From Balaenoptera acutorostrata (taxonomy: Eukaryota > Chordata > Mammalia > Artiodactyla > Balaenopteridae), in NCBI RefSeq assembly GCF_949987535.1, contig NC_080078.1, forward strand, positions 47,022,207 to 47,086,206: 64,000 nt of DNA, read 5' to 3'. The stretch's first letter is position 1; each line of letters opens with the position of its first letter. A program made the position numbers and the translations under genes. Shown piece by piece: positions 21,815 to 34,494 of this stretch. The notes beneath the pieces were generated by a model. That model was not told the DNA's origin. It did not search any database and saw nothing but the letters and a program-made list of their open reading frames with translations.

Positions 21815-21915
21815 CACAGATGGAAAAGACCACATCTTATCCATCATCATATTTTCAGTGCCTTGTATAAAACCTAGCATAGAATACAGACTTGGTAAAC
21901 ATGCTAAATTAACCT
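21815..21915 (+). repeat. L2 LINE 3' end fragment
   Basis: accacatcttatccatcatc, cagtgccttgtataaaacc, cttggtaaacatgc: a degraded L2 terminus. Confidence 0.45.
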
Positions 21916-24900
21916 GAATTATTATAACATCCAGATTATTTACTTATCAAAAATTCTAAAGCAGCAAATAAAAATTTGAGTATTATCCTGGAAAGATACT
22001 AGGAGGAGGGATAAATACAATGCTGTATATATTGTACAACCTTTCCCCCATGTAAGCTGTTTCAGAGCCCATGCTAAAGCTGAGTTCAGAGGAATTGGTA
22101 TTCCCTGTATTTTATTTTCAGGGGAAAACATTTTCATTTACATGTGGTCTTCATCGGCCAGTTCTGGTATGTACAACAAAGTGCAAGCATTTTAACTAAT
22201 AATTGTTAATGTGCATTCCTAATACGCTTCCTTCAGACACCTGTGTTCATCTCCTGGTCTAACAGAGAAGGTTACAGCTATCTCTTTATGTTTTTGGAGG
22301 CTTTGGTGACACACAAATAAAATACATGAAGATCAGGCTATTACTGCTTCTCTCCAAGCCACCCTCTCCTTTAAATGCTGGAAAATCCAAAATTTCATGG
22401 AGCAGACTTAGAGTCTCTTTGCCCCCATGGTGCAAGGTAACTACTAATCACATCAAACCCACTTCATAAATATGGGTGTTTCACCCTATGCAGAACATTT
22501 GTTATATTTTTATAGTTTTATATTAGAACTCACATATCATGAAGACCATTTTATTAATGACCCTCCTACCACCAATGAGAATAATAATAATATTACTCAT
22601 TATGATTTATTTTTTCAAGTCATCTATTTTTCTTGAGGGGACTGCATAAACTGTGGAGTTCATTTTGTTAAAGATTTCATAGAGCTTATGAACTAGTGTC
22701 CCAGGTGATTTGAGCAGCTTTCTCCCCTTTCACCCAAAATGGATAATTTTCCTCCTTTTGCAGCAAAATAACAATGCTACGAATGGTCTAACATTTATGC
22801 ATAATTATGTGTGTTCAATTTTTCTTTTTATGTCAAGAAATAAAATAATGGCCACATCTTAGTTTTAAAAATAGCTATATTTTATTTTCAACAGCATGCT
22901 GGTGTCTCCTGGTAGAGTGTATTATTCTCACTTGCAATATGCAAAGGAAAATTTGTGGTCCATGGACACTACCTAGAGCTCACAGGGAAATCTCCTTTTG
23001 ACAATTCTTCATTTTGAAAAATCCTTAACTGGACTGCTAAACCTTCTGGGTTGGTACTTGACTAAGTCAACTATGGATCAAACTCAGAATGAATGTCCAT
23101 TTTAAATGACTCACCTGTGAGATTTGTGAGGAGGTGGGTTTTGTACTAAACAATTTTCACAATTGATTGTGGTAGCCATCCTAGCATGCTTACATCAAGC
23201 TGGCAGTGCTATTTTCCTCTCATCAGACGATATCTCCCTCACCCTTTGAAAGACCCTCTGGGGAATTTTCTTCAGAAATGGCATTTTGCACTACCTGATT
23301 TTACCTATGTCGTGCCCATCCATTGACTGTCATGGGGTCCAGGCTCTTCTCTAGATGCAGCTGGTCCCTGCCATTCAATCTCCTTCACAGAGTGAGAGAA
23401 GGCATATGACTGCAGTGAGGAAGAGACACAGCTCTCTCATGTAGGAAGAAATCACAAGCCAATCTGGGATGGACCATAATTCTTTGGAGCCTAAAATATT
23501 TAAGAGGTCATTAGAGTACAGTAGGAGGGATGAGGTGGATGGAAATAAAAATCAGCAAAGGGATCTTAAACAGGGAGGAGGATAGTTTAAAATGGAAGTT
23601 ACTGGAAGTCACTGAATTAATATTTTCACTTTAATGATTAAAATAATAATAACAGGGGAGGAAGAGGAAATGACTTGCTCAGGGGCACACAGATGTTGGT
23701 GATGCTGAAACAGAGATCTTCTGCTTACTAATGCAGGGTTCTTTATATTTTCCAATAATTTTATCCTGGTTTGAAAATATTTCATATTTTCCAATGACCT
23801 ATAAAAAGATATTATATGGAAATTACCATCTTGGTTATTTTTGATATAATTTCCAGCAAGTTATCAAAAAAAAAAAAGAAAAAAAAAGATTTAACAATTC
23901 ATTCTTGCACGGCTTTGCGGAGGAAAGGAGCTTAAATGCTCTATTTTAATACAACAGATTGCCCAGAGAGGTGCTGCATTATACAGTAAGTGCCACGAGA
24001 AGATTAACTACCACGCAGGCTGCACCTCGAGCAGGGAAACTCAATGATTTCTATATAAAACTCATAAATGAAAGTGTTCATTTATTCATGATATTCTAAC
24101 GTATTCCGTACTGTTTTTCTAAGACAAGCAATGCATGGCCTTTCAGTTTTATGCTATTACTTGAAATATTCGAAGAAAATTGTTCATCAATCTCTGATTC
24201 TATTATTACACTCAAGAGTAGGTTAATTACTATCTCCTGGGGTCGTTTTTAGCAGGAAATATTTAATGGACTGCTACCAGGGCATGAGTTCATGGCAGGG
24301 AAGACCTGACTTACCGTTGTTAAAAGATGACTAATGTGAATTGTTTCCAGAACACAGGATGGAAAAAAAATAAAAAATAAAAGACAGAGCTTGACAATTT
24401 AAACTCATTTTTACAAACAATGTGCTTATTTTCAGAGAATGATCTCTTTTTAAAGTCCATCACAATAAGAGAAACAGAAAGCCAGTAACCACAGATTCCT
24501 TCACAGAAACCAAAGAGTCATAAGAGAAGGTCATGTTTTTGATAGTTAAATGTGATAAGAAAATAAAACTTTAAATCTGTTGTTTGGTTAAGACTCCACC
24601 TATATGGCCAACAGAACCTCATGTGGCATTAAAAAAAAAAATCACTGGTTTCAAATAATAAACATGAGTGGAACTTTAGTATGCTTGCAGGTTTCCTCTT
24701 GAAAAATGAAGAAAAATCTGTGCATTTTGACAACGGCTGCAATTCAGGTACTGCCCCACTAATCCCTACTATATTACTGAGCAGCGCCTTATATCAAATC
24801 TAATTATTCTTACAATCTCCATGGAATTTCGACAGATCTATCCTGACCAATTAGTATTTCCCTACAAGTTGCCCTAGTTCCATAAAACCAAGCTGAGAAT

Positions 24901-25954
24901 TATAGTGTGATTTCGCTGTATCTTCCTACTTTGTTCAACTGAAGTCTAAAGAGCCTTCCAGTTAAATTCTCAAATACAAGACCAAAGAGTTGAAATGTGG
25001 ATCTTATCTTTTGTGCTTCTCTTAATTGGACCTCAGAGCTGAGCTCTTCTGTCCTGGACCACCTGATCCACCCTGATGTACACAACTCAAACTCCCCTTT
25101 CAGTTGGAAATGCCTCAAGGACCTCAGTACTTAGGTAGTCACATACACGGCTATACGTTATGAAACATGTATTCCTACAGGACTGACAAGCTCTGTGCTA
25201 CCATTAGAGTTGAAGTTCATGATAACGCAGTTCTGCAAAGACTATGAGCCCAAACTATCAAGACTTTGGGAATGCTATTCAGAATGACTGCCACCATAGC
25301 TATCACCTGGTGAATCATGGAAATGGTCAACCATATGACCACAGACTGGTACAAAATAATGTCTAAATCCCTTAGTCCCCAAAGTTGCTCTACCGTCTCT
25401 AGTAATAGAAAAGCTGCATGCTGGCGATTGAACAGGATTCACTGTAGTTCCATTTTTATTCCATTACACACCTCATGTAACATTCAAATTTACTTAGAAG
25501 GCTTCAGGATGAAATCTGATTATTTTAAATGAGAACAAAAATGTCATCAAACGGCCGTAAGACACGCAATGTCCTTATCATCACTGGAAAATAATATAAT
25601 ATTGGCAATCTGTTAGCCATCCCATCCCCTTGCTTCTCTCTTGCTGTTGAAACGGATACCTGTGTCTGATATGAAAATGAGCACTGACTTAGACACTTGG
25701 AGCCCCAAACACATCAGGTCACATCTAATACAGATGATGCAGTTGATCTAAAATGGGTGAAAATATGTATCTTCTTATTCAGGCCCATTTTGTTTCATTT
25801 TCATGGAAGGCCAAATTGGTAGAGATATTTCTGAAAAGCACAAAATCAAGGCTACATAGTCTGGAATGCCTATTGAAAGAGGTCCTGCAGGGCTGGGGTA
25901 ATAGTTTCCGGGTAGCACTGTTTTTCACCTGCCATTAGGCTACTTTGCTTTTGA
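21916..25954. other. Quiet AT-rich single-copy stretch, 4 kb
   Basis: The longest stretch without a clear mobile element. It includes poly-A type tracts at 23868-23890 and 24362-24383. Around 23900-24300 the sequence has the look of noncoding DNA under constraint (homeodomain-type ATTA sites, few repeats), but this cannot be shown from one genome. A minor MIR trace may lie at 23650-23740. No gene recognised. Confidence 0.5.
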
Positions 25955-26165
25955 ACAGCACTTTATACTTCATCAATCATTTCTGTATATTTCTGAGCAT
26001 TAAAACAATATCATAAACTAGATATAAGAGAGAGAAAATCTCCCACAAATTACACAAGAAAAGGACGAGGCTGGAAGAGCTTACCTGACCCATATCAAGG
26101 TCAAATGCTAAACCTAGAACCGGAGACCCAAGTCGTGTAGCATTCTGTCCCTTGGTAAGCAGACA
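25955..26165 (-). repeat. MIR SINE fragment
   Basis: A reversed, degraded MIR: aacagcactttatacttc, gagcattaaaacaatatc, aaattacacaagaaaaggac, then gtcaaatgctaaacc and agaaccggagaccc. A strong donor-like gtaagc on the minus strand at about 26083 falls inside it. Confidence 0.5.
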
Positions 26166-27314
26166 ACAGTGGCCACGATTTCATGATTTTCTCCAAGACT
26201 CAGGAGCATCTTAAAACATGACACTGAAACGATACTGAACTGAGATAACAACCTGAATTTGTTACTTGTCTTTCTTACAAAGTTGGACAGAGGATGTATA
26301 TGCCCCTGTGTGGCACCTTGGAGAGTATAATGTGATGAGTTTTATTCAAAATAAAGATTTTACCCAAGGCCAAAACAGTCTTCTCCTAAGCTGATTTTTT
26401 GTCTTTAATAAAAATTAATATATCTGCTTCATTTTCAGCCTTTTTACTGTTCTACAATTGTCAATGTGTTCTGTGGTTATGATGCCATCAATCACTTTAT
26501 CTCCACAGTCATTTTAATCCCAGTATCTATTGGCATTAATCTCATGACAAAAATATCAACATCTTGCTGATGTTAAGAAAATTTCTGATGAAACCATTAA
26601 AACCAGATACTGGGGTGTTAGAGGTATAATGCAGGCTTTACACCTTTGGATGTTTGCTTATTTCCAGATTCACAATAGTTAACTCCAGAGTTAATTCTGC
26701 TCATAGGCAGTAGCTAATCAAGGTTATACAACAGTTTAAGTCACTGTTCAGCCAATGGACTTTATTTTTCTCTCCATTTTATGCTTTTACAATATTCCAT
26801 CAAGTCATGATATAGGCCAAGTATTCTGGAAGGACAATCTCTTTTTCTCTTTCTTCTTCGTGATTACTTATTTAGTTGATGAGAGAAGAAAGAAGCATGA
26901 GCAAAATCCTCACCAAACTGTCAACAAAATAAGCATTATACTCAAAAGAACCTCAGGCTTACAGATTTGAGATCTGTTTTATTTTTGGTTCTTGAAAAAT
27001 AATGTCGAGAATTCCTCTCTTTCCACTTTATTTTCCCTCTTCATCAACTGAAACACTGTCACCACAAAGGGAGAGGATGATATTGAAATGTAAACGCTTT
27101 CAACCACGATTCCGTCCTGTGCTTGTCACGTGAGACTAGGAGGAAGGGACCCCTCTGAGCCCTGCACTGGTCCCTGTAGGCGGAAGTCACCCCCTGGGTT
27201 TCCATGGTGCACTGGTGCCTTCAGGGGTATGACTCCCCTTCCCATCCTGACCATAAAATATCACAGGTAAGTCTAAATAAGATTCTTCCATTGGTAGACA
27301 TTTCTTTCCAGTTG
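26166..27314. other. Single-copy DNA
   Basis: No gene family recognised. An exon-like block on the plus strand at 27180-27266 (87 bp, 29 open codons) is flanked by ccctgtag and gtaagt. It is listed as a finding, not called as an exon. Confidence 0.45.
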
Positions 27315-27770
27315 CCTATTGCTATTTCGTAAATGATCCCAAAATTTAGTTTTATTTTCTCACAATTATGTGGGTTAGGGATTCAGACAGCACAAGGTAG
27401 GGACATTCAAGGTGTGCTCTTCACTCAGGTGAGGGGCTCAGCTAAGAAGACAGGGGGTCAGAAGTCTGGGGCCCCAGCTGTGCCCCACGGGGTGGCTTCC
27501 TTCATTCTCCTGCATCTTGTCAGGGCTTCTGCTTCCTCGCATGGCCCTCCCATGTGGCCTGCTGGAGCAGGGTGGCTGGGCTTCTTAGGGAGCAGCCCAG
27601 GACTCTGCGAGTGCAAGAGCAGAAACCGCCAGCTTTGCTTCAGGCTGAGCTGCAGAAGCTGCCCAGTATCCCTCCTGCAGCAGTCTGTTGGTTGAAGCCA
27701 GTCACAGGCCCAGGCCAAGGGGAGGAGAGCACAGGAGGTGTGAACCCCAGGAGGTGAGGGTCCCCGGGAG
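27315..27770 (+). repeat. Ancient interspersed repeat, family not named
   Basis: The left part reads ttgcctattgctatttcgta, atgatcccaaaatttag, tattttctcacaatt, gtgggttagggattcag. This matches a widespread mammalian element whose consensus I know by its start (aacaaatcaccccaaaac, ctcacagtttctgtgggtc), but I cannot assign its family name with certainty. The GC-rich right part gives two 120-codon open frames that are by-products. Confidence 0.55.
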
Positions 27771-28234
27771 CTGCCACAGGAACCGATGACCACGGTAAAG
27801 AACAGGGCAGCTGGGGTCCTCATCTGTCACTGACCTGACGTGCCCTCTCAGGATGCTCTCCTTCCCCACCCATGCATCACCCTTCCTCCCCTCGGCCCCT
27901 GCTCCCCCGGCTCAGTCGGGTGTAGGAGCCAGATTGTGGGAACTGTCTGCGTATCTCCTCTCAGATTCACTTTTAGGGACCTGACTTTGGAAGCTTGAAA
28001 CTGGCCATGGTGGTCGCACCACAGAAAATTGGCAGACACTACCCATCAGAACTTGTTTTGCGGTTGTTTCTTCACTTATTTCGGATCTCCAGTTTCCCAA
28101 GACACCACCATGCCCACTCCATTCCCATGCTGCCCCATGTACCTTTCTACCTCTCTCCTTATTAGGTTCATAAAGGATGGCCTGATAACGATGAAAGATC
28201 CCACCATGGGGAGTATCATTTTTTAGGGAACCAG
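27771..28234. other. Unclassified, possibly decayed LTR sequence
   Basis: Moderately GC-rich with overlapping short frames on both strands. No recognisable domain, splice pattern or repeat name. Confidence 0.3.
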
Positions 28235-28390
28235 GCATGGGCTTTGGTTTCCAGAATCATCTGAATTCAAATCTTAGCCCTACGACTGATGACTTGTATA
28301 TTCTGAGGCAAGTTATTCAACCCCTCTCAGCTAAAATAAAAACTGTAAATATAGCTATGAGTATTAAGTAAGTTGAGCTATACATTCTTA
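28235..28390 (+). repeat. MIR SINE fragment
   Basis: ccagaatcatctgaattcaa, tcttagccctacgac, gaggcaagttattcaaccc, ctctcagctaaaataaaaac, gagtattaagtaagttgag: a forward MIR in good order. Confidence 0.65.
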
Positions 28391-29358
28391 AAGGTAACAC
28401 AAAAATCTCTAAGGCTCCATACTGTTCGTTCTGATCCTTTCCTAATGATGTTTTTCTGATGGTGGGGCTTAAAGCACTGTGGAAGGCTGGGGTCCTCGCC
28501 AACCACACAACGTCCAGCATACTCTTCTCTACTCCTGGCTATCCCTACTCCTGGCTATTCCTGGCAGAAGCGGCAGCAGCAGCCAAAGGCTCTGACTTGC
28601 ACAGGCAGGCGCAATGCGCAGTCTTCCCTGCAGTGCTGGCTGGTCCTGTCTTTGCGCAGAGACTGTGTAAGTGAAGGCAGCATACGCAGAGGTTGATGGG
28701 CTACTCCCCAACAGAGTACCCTCCACGTATGAGGTGCCACGGTTAATGATCAATTTCTGTGGGCCAGACAATGACATTAGGGCTGCCCTGTAAATTTCCT
28801 AGATGCTTTATCTCAGAATGGTAGGCAAGAGAGGCCACAAGGTTTTGCTTACGTAGGATAGAAATTCAACGCTTACCAAGGGATGACGACAAGAGTCCAA
28901 AAAGGAAAAAAAAAAAAAAAAATTCTCCAAAGCAAAACATTAGCCCTCAACAACTACTCACACATCACCTAAAACTGTATCTGTAAAGCTCATTTTTAGC
29001 TGTAAGTATGGTAATTATCTTTTCATCCTAGTAATTTTAACACTGAAGCACCCGGATGGTAGGAACATTTCAAAGTAACCAATTTATATTCTATATTGTA
29101 CAAATAGTCAGTGGTCATTCACAAGTTTAACCCAGATTGCACCCTCATCAAGGAGATGAACCCGATACATTTCTCTTATTTTCATCACTATTTTTGTCAT
29201 TGCCAAACTAGAAACTGACTTTCTGTGCTTCAGTGTTAGAGCTTGCTGTTCAGCCGAATGGCAGATAGAAACATCTAATCATGATGAATAAGTAAGGTCT
29301 ATAGCATTTCAAATTATAAACTTATGGCTCTGAGACATAGGCTATAAAAGGTTGAACA
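28391..29358. other. Single-copy DNA
   Basis: A short tandem repeat of period 16 (ctactcctggctatcc) occurs twice near 28529-28560. An 18-bp poly-A run lies near 28904-28921. Nothing else recognised. Confidence 0.45.
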
Positions 29359-29653
29359 GGGACTTCCCTGGTGGTGCAGTGGTTAAGAATCCACCTGCCA
29401 ATGCAGGGGACACGGGTTCGAGCCCTGGTCCGGGAAGATCCCACATGCTGTGGAGCAACTAAGCCCGTGAACCACAACTACTGAGCCTGCACTCTAGAGC
29501 CTGTGAGCCACAACTACTGAGTCCGCGTGCCTACAGCCCGTGCTCTGCGACAAGAGAAGCCCCCGCTCGCTGCAGCTAGAGAAAGCCCACGCACAACAAC
29601 AAAGACCCAACACAGTCAAAATAAATAAATAAATAAAATAAAATAAAATAAAA
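29359..29653 (+). mobile_element. CHR-type tRNA-Glu SINE, older subfamily with internal duplication
   Basis: Starts GGGACTTCCCTGGTGG, has an A box (TGGTGCAGTGG) and an intact B box (GGGTTCGAGCCC), then a body with the phrase cacaactactgag appearing twice at a period of 36 bp (29467 and 29503). It ends aaagacccaacacagtc followed by an AAAT/AAAAT tail. Flanks gttgaac and gctgaac suggest a decayed target-site duplication. Body and start (gggactt, gttaagaatcc) differ from the two other full-length SINEs here, so this is a different and probably older subfamily. Confidence 0.9.
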
Positions 29654-32135
29654 TGCTGAACGTAAGCCAAAAAATGTCAGTTGAAATGACTGTTTTTGAG
29701 GAAGCCGCTCACATTTAACAAGATACATGGAATGCAGTACAAAAAGTTAAAATACAATAAAATAAAGTGAAATATGCAGCTTTTATTGCTCCATAAATGT
29801 CAAAGAGCTGTGGTTTTGATTATCTGGACTGGAGGTGGGGTGAGAGGGAAGATAGGTTGAGTATCTGAATTAAATTTTATTCCTATGGGCATTTGCAAAA
29901 TATGATCAATCTGCAAATGGATTTGGCTTTTGGTTATACTCTTTCACAAAGTAGGAAAGAAAAACAGGTTTTAGCTTATGATAGTAATCTAACTCGCTAG
30001 AAACACAGTGGGTTTATAATCAATATTTACGTGGACATTGCCTGCCTAAATTGATTTTTAAGTGGAATGTTCAAATGCATGACTCAAATCGCTCTTAATC
30101 GTTGCTCAAATGAAAGCCAGGCACATTAGTGAGAAGGTCATGGTGTCATATTTTCACAAGCTTTATAGAGGCACACAAGGTGCAGATTCCTTGTGGAATA
30201 AAGGAACAGTGAAAAATTGAGCTAGAGGGTAGCTTAAAGAGAAGGAAAATAGATCCTCGAAATTTTCACATAATTCTATGCTTACAAGTTCAGGAATGAG
30301 CACAGGAAACAGAATGAAAAGCAGCAAATTGCTTCCTTAATTGCATAACATATGTAGTAGATGACTACCAGCTGATTCACAGTAAAGGAAGGAGATAGAC
30401 ACATGAGAACCTTGTTAACCTAATTAAAGCCTCACAGACACATGTTTCTGAAGACTCAAGTTTCGAGGCTCCGTTGTGATAATGAACACAAAACCAGGCC
30501 TGGCCACTTAAAATGTCATCGCTGCCACAAGAGGTTAGACTTGTCCTTGGCCAGTTCTCATAGGTTATGTAACAAAGATAACTCCCGTTCTAATGCTTCG
30601 AAAGTAATGGCCCTTTGGAGGCTGCTGCTGATTGATCTACTACCATTTTCGAACCTTTAGAGAGCCTCAATCTTCTTTGTTTTGAATAAAGTGCTTTAGT
30701 CAGGAAGCAAATGCATGAATCACTGTAAATGTTGCCCTTTCTTATTAACTGATCCAGCCATTCTTCCAACATTCACAATTTTTTTTAAATTGCCTTTAAA
30801 CGAGTTGCCAGGGCTGAACTGTTGAAGATAGAGCTTAGGGAAAAAAAAAATCCACCCTAAGTAAAGGCATTGAATTCTGAAAACTCAATGCTGCCTGCTT
30901 TCTAGTGTCAAAGATAAAAGTAGATTAATAGTTTAATTAAACATGTTAGAGACTCTGGGTATTGTAGCTATTACACCTTTGACCTCATGCAGGGCTGCCA
31001 GAGATGTAGGGAGGGTGAGTACTGAGGTTACGTATTTACGATGCACAGCTGACTTGAAAAGCATACCAAGCTAGACAGAACTTGTAATTAAGCAAAAGAT
31101 CCCGTAAATTATGAGATCAATAAAATTTCCTGGGTGCCACAGTTTTCAGAACTAGTTAGTGCCTTCCTAATTTATTGGCAAAAACTTCACGGACTTGCAA
31201 GGAAGATAAATAAAGATGCCTGGATGTAGAAATAAATGTGTATGCTTGACAAATCTGAAATACACTGTTTACAGCTAATGAGGCGACTGTACATTTGGCT
31301 GCATGTTTTATACCTAGAGCAGGGCAAAGCATTAAAACCAATATAACTGATAACCTTGGTGCAAACAGCATAAGCCTACATTTCCCATTATTCCCCAGAG
31401 ATGGAATTAATTAGTGCTTGTCAAGACCAGAGCGATCCTCTGCTGTAAAACTAAAAGTAATACAGAGACCATGAATGGCTTGGCTCTACTCCAAAAATAT
31501 TTCTCATCTATTCGGGACAAAAATACTGCATACATGTCTATATGAAGTATATATACTTCCTTAATCCCAGATACCTCATAAACAAAAACAAATACAAAAT
31601 CTTTGCTGGCTACAGTTCAACACATATTTACGAAATGCCTACCATGTGGGGATCCAGAGAATTGAAATACGCTGGGTTCACAGTTTAGTGGGAAGCAGAT
31701 AGAAGAGGGACATTACAACTCAAAGTGTTAATGGTTATGTTGGGAAAATACACAGTGAGTTATGAGGACTTGAAGAAGGGCACTTATCTGAATGTGGCAG
31801 GGAAGTCTAAAGGAAGAACGGATAAGAGGCTACAAAAGGTAATGATACCCATATTATTGTTGACTAGGCTATTTCACAGAGAAACTCTCTTACCAGTGGG
31901 TTAGAGGGTCTTCCCACCCCATGCTGCCCTCTCTCTGATTGCCTCCCCCCTGGCCAGGTCAGATGCATCCTGCAGAGTTCAGCTCCAGAATCCCCTCCCC
32001 ACTGAAGCCTTTTATGATTCACTTCTGGTTCCAATTCAGTTCTGAGTCCAGTTTCCATTCTCTCTTATAGCACCCAGTTCTCCTTGATGGTCTTACCATA
32101 TTTTATAATCATAATAATATTTACTTATTTATCTT
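29654..32135. other. Single-copy DNA, 2.5 kb
   Basis: No gene or repeat family recognised. The stretch around 31080-31430 is AT-rich, repeat-free and has several homeodomain-type sites (TAATTA, ATTAATTAG). It may be conserved noncoding DNA, which is an inference only. Confidence 0.45.
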
Positions 32136-32300
32136 TACCACTCAAAGTGTGGTCCATAAACCAGCCACATTGGCATCACCTGGGAACTTGTTAAAAAATG
32201 CAGAACCTCCACCCACATGCCAGACCCTACTGAAATGGAATCTGTATTTTAATAAGACCTACGGGTGATTCACAGGCACATTAAAGTTTAAGAAGAAATG
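32136..32300 (+). mobile_element. MER20-like hAT-Charlie element
   Basis: ctcaaagtgtggtccataaa, cattggcatcacctgggaac, ttgttaaaaaatgcagaa, ccagaccctactgaaatgga, aagacctacgggtgattc, agtttaagaag. The order fits MER20. Confidence 0.8.
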
Positions 32301-32309
32301 ATCTAGAGT

Positions 32310-32490
32310 CCTTCACATTTCAGTACAGTAGACACAAGTCACATGTGGACACGCCAATTAATTACAATTAAAAATCAATTTTTCACTAGCCATATTTCAC
32401 ACACTCAATAGCTACATATGCTTAGTGGTTGATGTATTGCACAGTGCAGCTAGAGACATTTACAACATGGCAGAAAGTTCTAGTAAATGT
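32310..32490 (-). mobile_element. hAT-type MITE
   Basis: tacagtagacacaagtcaca, ctagccatatttcacac, ctcaatagctacatatg, gcacagtgcagctagagaca, ggcagaaagttctag. The layout is that of a common eutherian MITE whose end reads ctgtccaatagaactttc. Family name not assigned. Confidence 0.6.
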
Positions 32491-32610
32491 GCTAGGCTAT
32501 AAGCTCCTTGAGAACAGAGCCATTTTATTCTCACTACTGACCACCCAATATCTCACTGCCTGCCTAGAATACTGAGGACAGGTATGCAAAATTTTTTCTT
32601 AAATATAATG
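32491..32610 (+). repeat. L2 LINE 3' end fragment
   Basis: ctataagctccttgagaaca, gagccattttattctc, accacccaatatctcac, gcctgcctagaatactg: an L2 terminus. Confidence 0.55.
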
Positions 32611-32999
32611 AATGAAAATGTTAAAGTACTTTGAAAACTATCTAGCCCACCGAAGGTGCAAAATAAATGCTATTTCCCTTTCCAGTTACCTGTGATCTGC
32701 AAACCATTTATGGGATATGGACCATGAACAGCTACTATGTAGGCTATATCACAAAACAAACAAGCATTTTTCCCTCTTTTTTTTTGGTAAGTAGAGATTC
32801 TTTGGTTTCCTTTTCTGGAGACTGAGACTTAGTAGGACTGAGGGATCAAACCTCTGACACCTGAATTAGTCACCTATTTTTACATTCAATAGTCTTAATA
32901 GTGAAATTCCATCCTTTCCCCAGGAGCTGGCTTCATTTCCGCTCTCTGATGGATATCTAATACAATTAATTTGGAATTAAAAAATATGAAGTATCAGCA

Positions 33000-33515
33000 T
33001 TTTCATGAGCAAGTGCCAGAAAACTCAAGTTGCCTTAAGAAAATAAAAGATAATATATTGACTCCTATACCCGAAAAGGCTGGGGTTGGGGGTTTGAATC
33101 AGATGTCAGCAGGATCTGATCTCTTCCCATTTTTCAGTACTCATTTCCTACATATCAGGTTCATTCCAGAGTTCCATGTAGTAGAAAGATGGTGGCCGAG
33201 ATCTCCAAATCTCTTTTCTTCCAAGTCACATCCAGCAGGAATGGACCTCGGTGAAAGTTATATTGAATGTCATTGGCTTTGACTGGGGAACATGTCATCT
33301 CTGACCAATTACAATGGTGGGGAAACTATACAGCGCTGATCGACCAGACCGCAGTCACATGTCCACCCAAGCCCACCTCATCTGAAGAACATGGAAAAAG
33401 AGTAGGAGAGAGGGTGTGGGGTATGGTTCCCCAGAAGAAAGTCAGAGTGATGCCGTCAGTAGAAAAACTAATGATTTCTGGATGACAAAAACAACAGATG
33501 TCTGCTATGTGCCAC
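33000..33515 (+). repeat. Ancient interspersed repeat, family not named
   Basis: The segments tcattggctttgactggg, gaccaattacaatggtgg, cacatgtccacccaagcc, ggttccccagaag and acaacagatgtctgctatg match a widespread mammalian element that I know from its text but cannot name with certainty. The 103- and 72-codon plus frames are derived from it. Confidence 0.5.
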
Positions 33516-34494
33516 TTCCTTTAAAATGAATGAATGAATTTATTTGTGTGTGTGTGTGTAAAACAGAACAAATTTTGAAATTAAACTAGAATGTTTGGTT
33601 ATGATTAGTCATTATTTAGGGCTATGCAAGTCTTTGACATGGGAAATAAAGAATTTCTAACCTAGACCCAGAGCCAATGGTAAAGTATCTATTCTTTCCA
33701 TCAGTGCACAGACAATTCATAAGCACAGAGTCTAAATCTATTCCAACCCAAAGGAGACTCTGCTTCACATTGCCAGCCTCAGCTTTACTATTTCCTTTTG
33801 ATTTAAGCAGCTTAGTGAGGCCTGGATCCCTCTCAGTATCCTGGGTGACTGCTATAGTGGGTCAGAGACTCAGGTTACCAACAGGTCTTTCCATCCCTGA
33901 AGGAATGATTTCTTTATGAAGTATTGTTGTGCTGCCTCTCTGGGACAGTATTTTCAGTTGACAAGGCACAATAGGACAAAATGTAATAATTCAGTCCAAT
34001 AATTCAATGTAAAACTACAAGCCAAGACTCCAGCAATGGCTGCAGATTTTCAGAATCTAATTTTGAGACAAGGAGTTCACAGGCTGAAACTTCCTTGTTA
34101 ATAGTGCTCACAAATTGTAGACCTAGGCATTCTACCACGAAGAAAGGGACCCGATCAACTGGGTATTTTGTTCAAATGAATGTCTCCCTGATATTGTTGA
34201 CGAAGACTCTCTAGAATCTAAGTGGTAGGCAAGTGTTACTTTTTCACCGACACAGAATACTAGAGCCGGAAGAGGCTCTAGGTACAAGCTACTTGGTATT
34301 TTCAAATATTGCCCCACTGTGTCCTAAAGGGCTCCATGGACACACGTTAGAGACCTCCCATCAGATGAGGGAGAACCAAGCACTGATTCTCTCCCATCAA
34401 CTACAGGATTTGGTGTTTGATGTATTTTACTTCTGGAGCTTGATCTAAGAGTTTTAAATTGAATTATTTCAGCTGTTTTCAAATTAGAGAAAGG
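33516..34494. other. Single-copy DNA
   Basis: A short (GT)n tract lies near 33546-33559. No gene or repeat recognised otherwise. Confidence 0.45.

Noticed and set aside
26083..26240. Strong minus-strand donor (cag/gtaagc) suggesting an exon
   Set aside because: Lies in a reversed MIR fragment, with no clear upstream acceptor or open frame.
27333..27823. Two overlapping 120-codon frames on opposite strands
   Set aside because: Derived from a GC-rich ancient repeat. No domain recognised.
29359..29653. tRNA gene suggested by the A and B boxes
   Set aside because: These belong to the tRNA-derived head of the SINE. It has no tRNA acceptor stem or cloverleaf.
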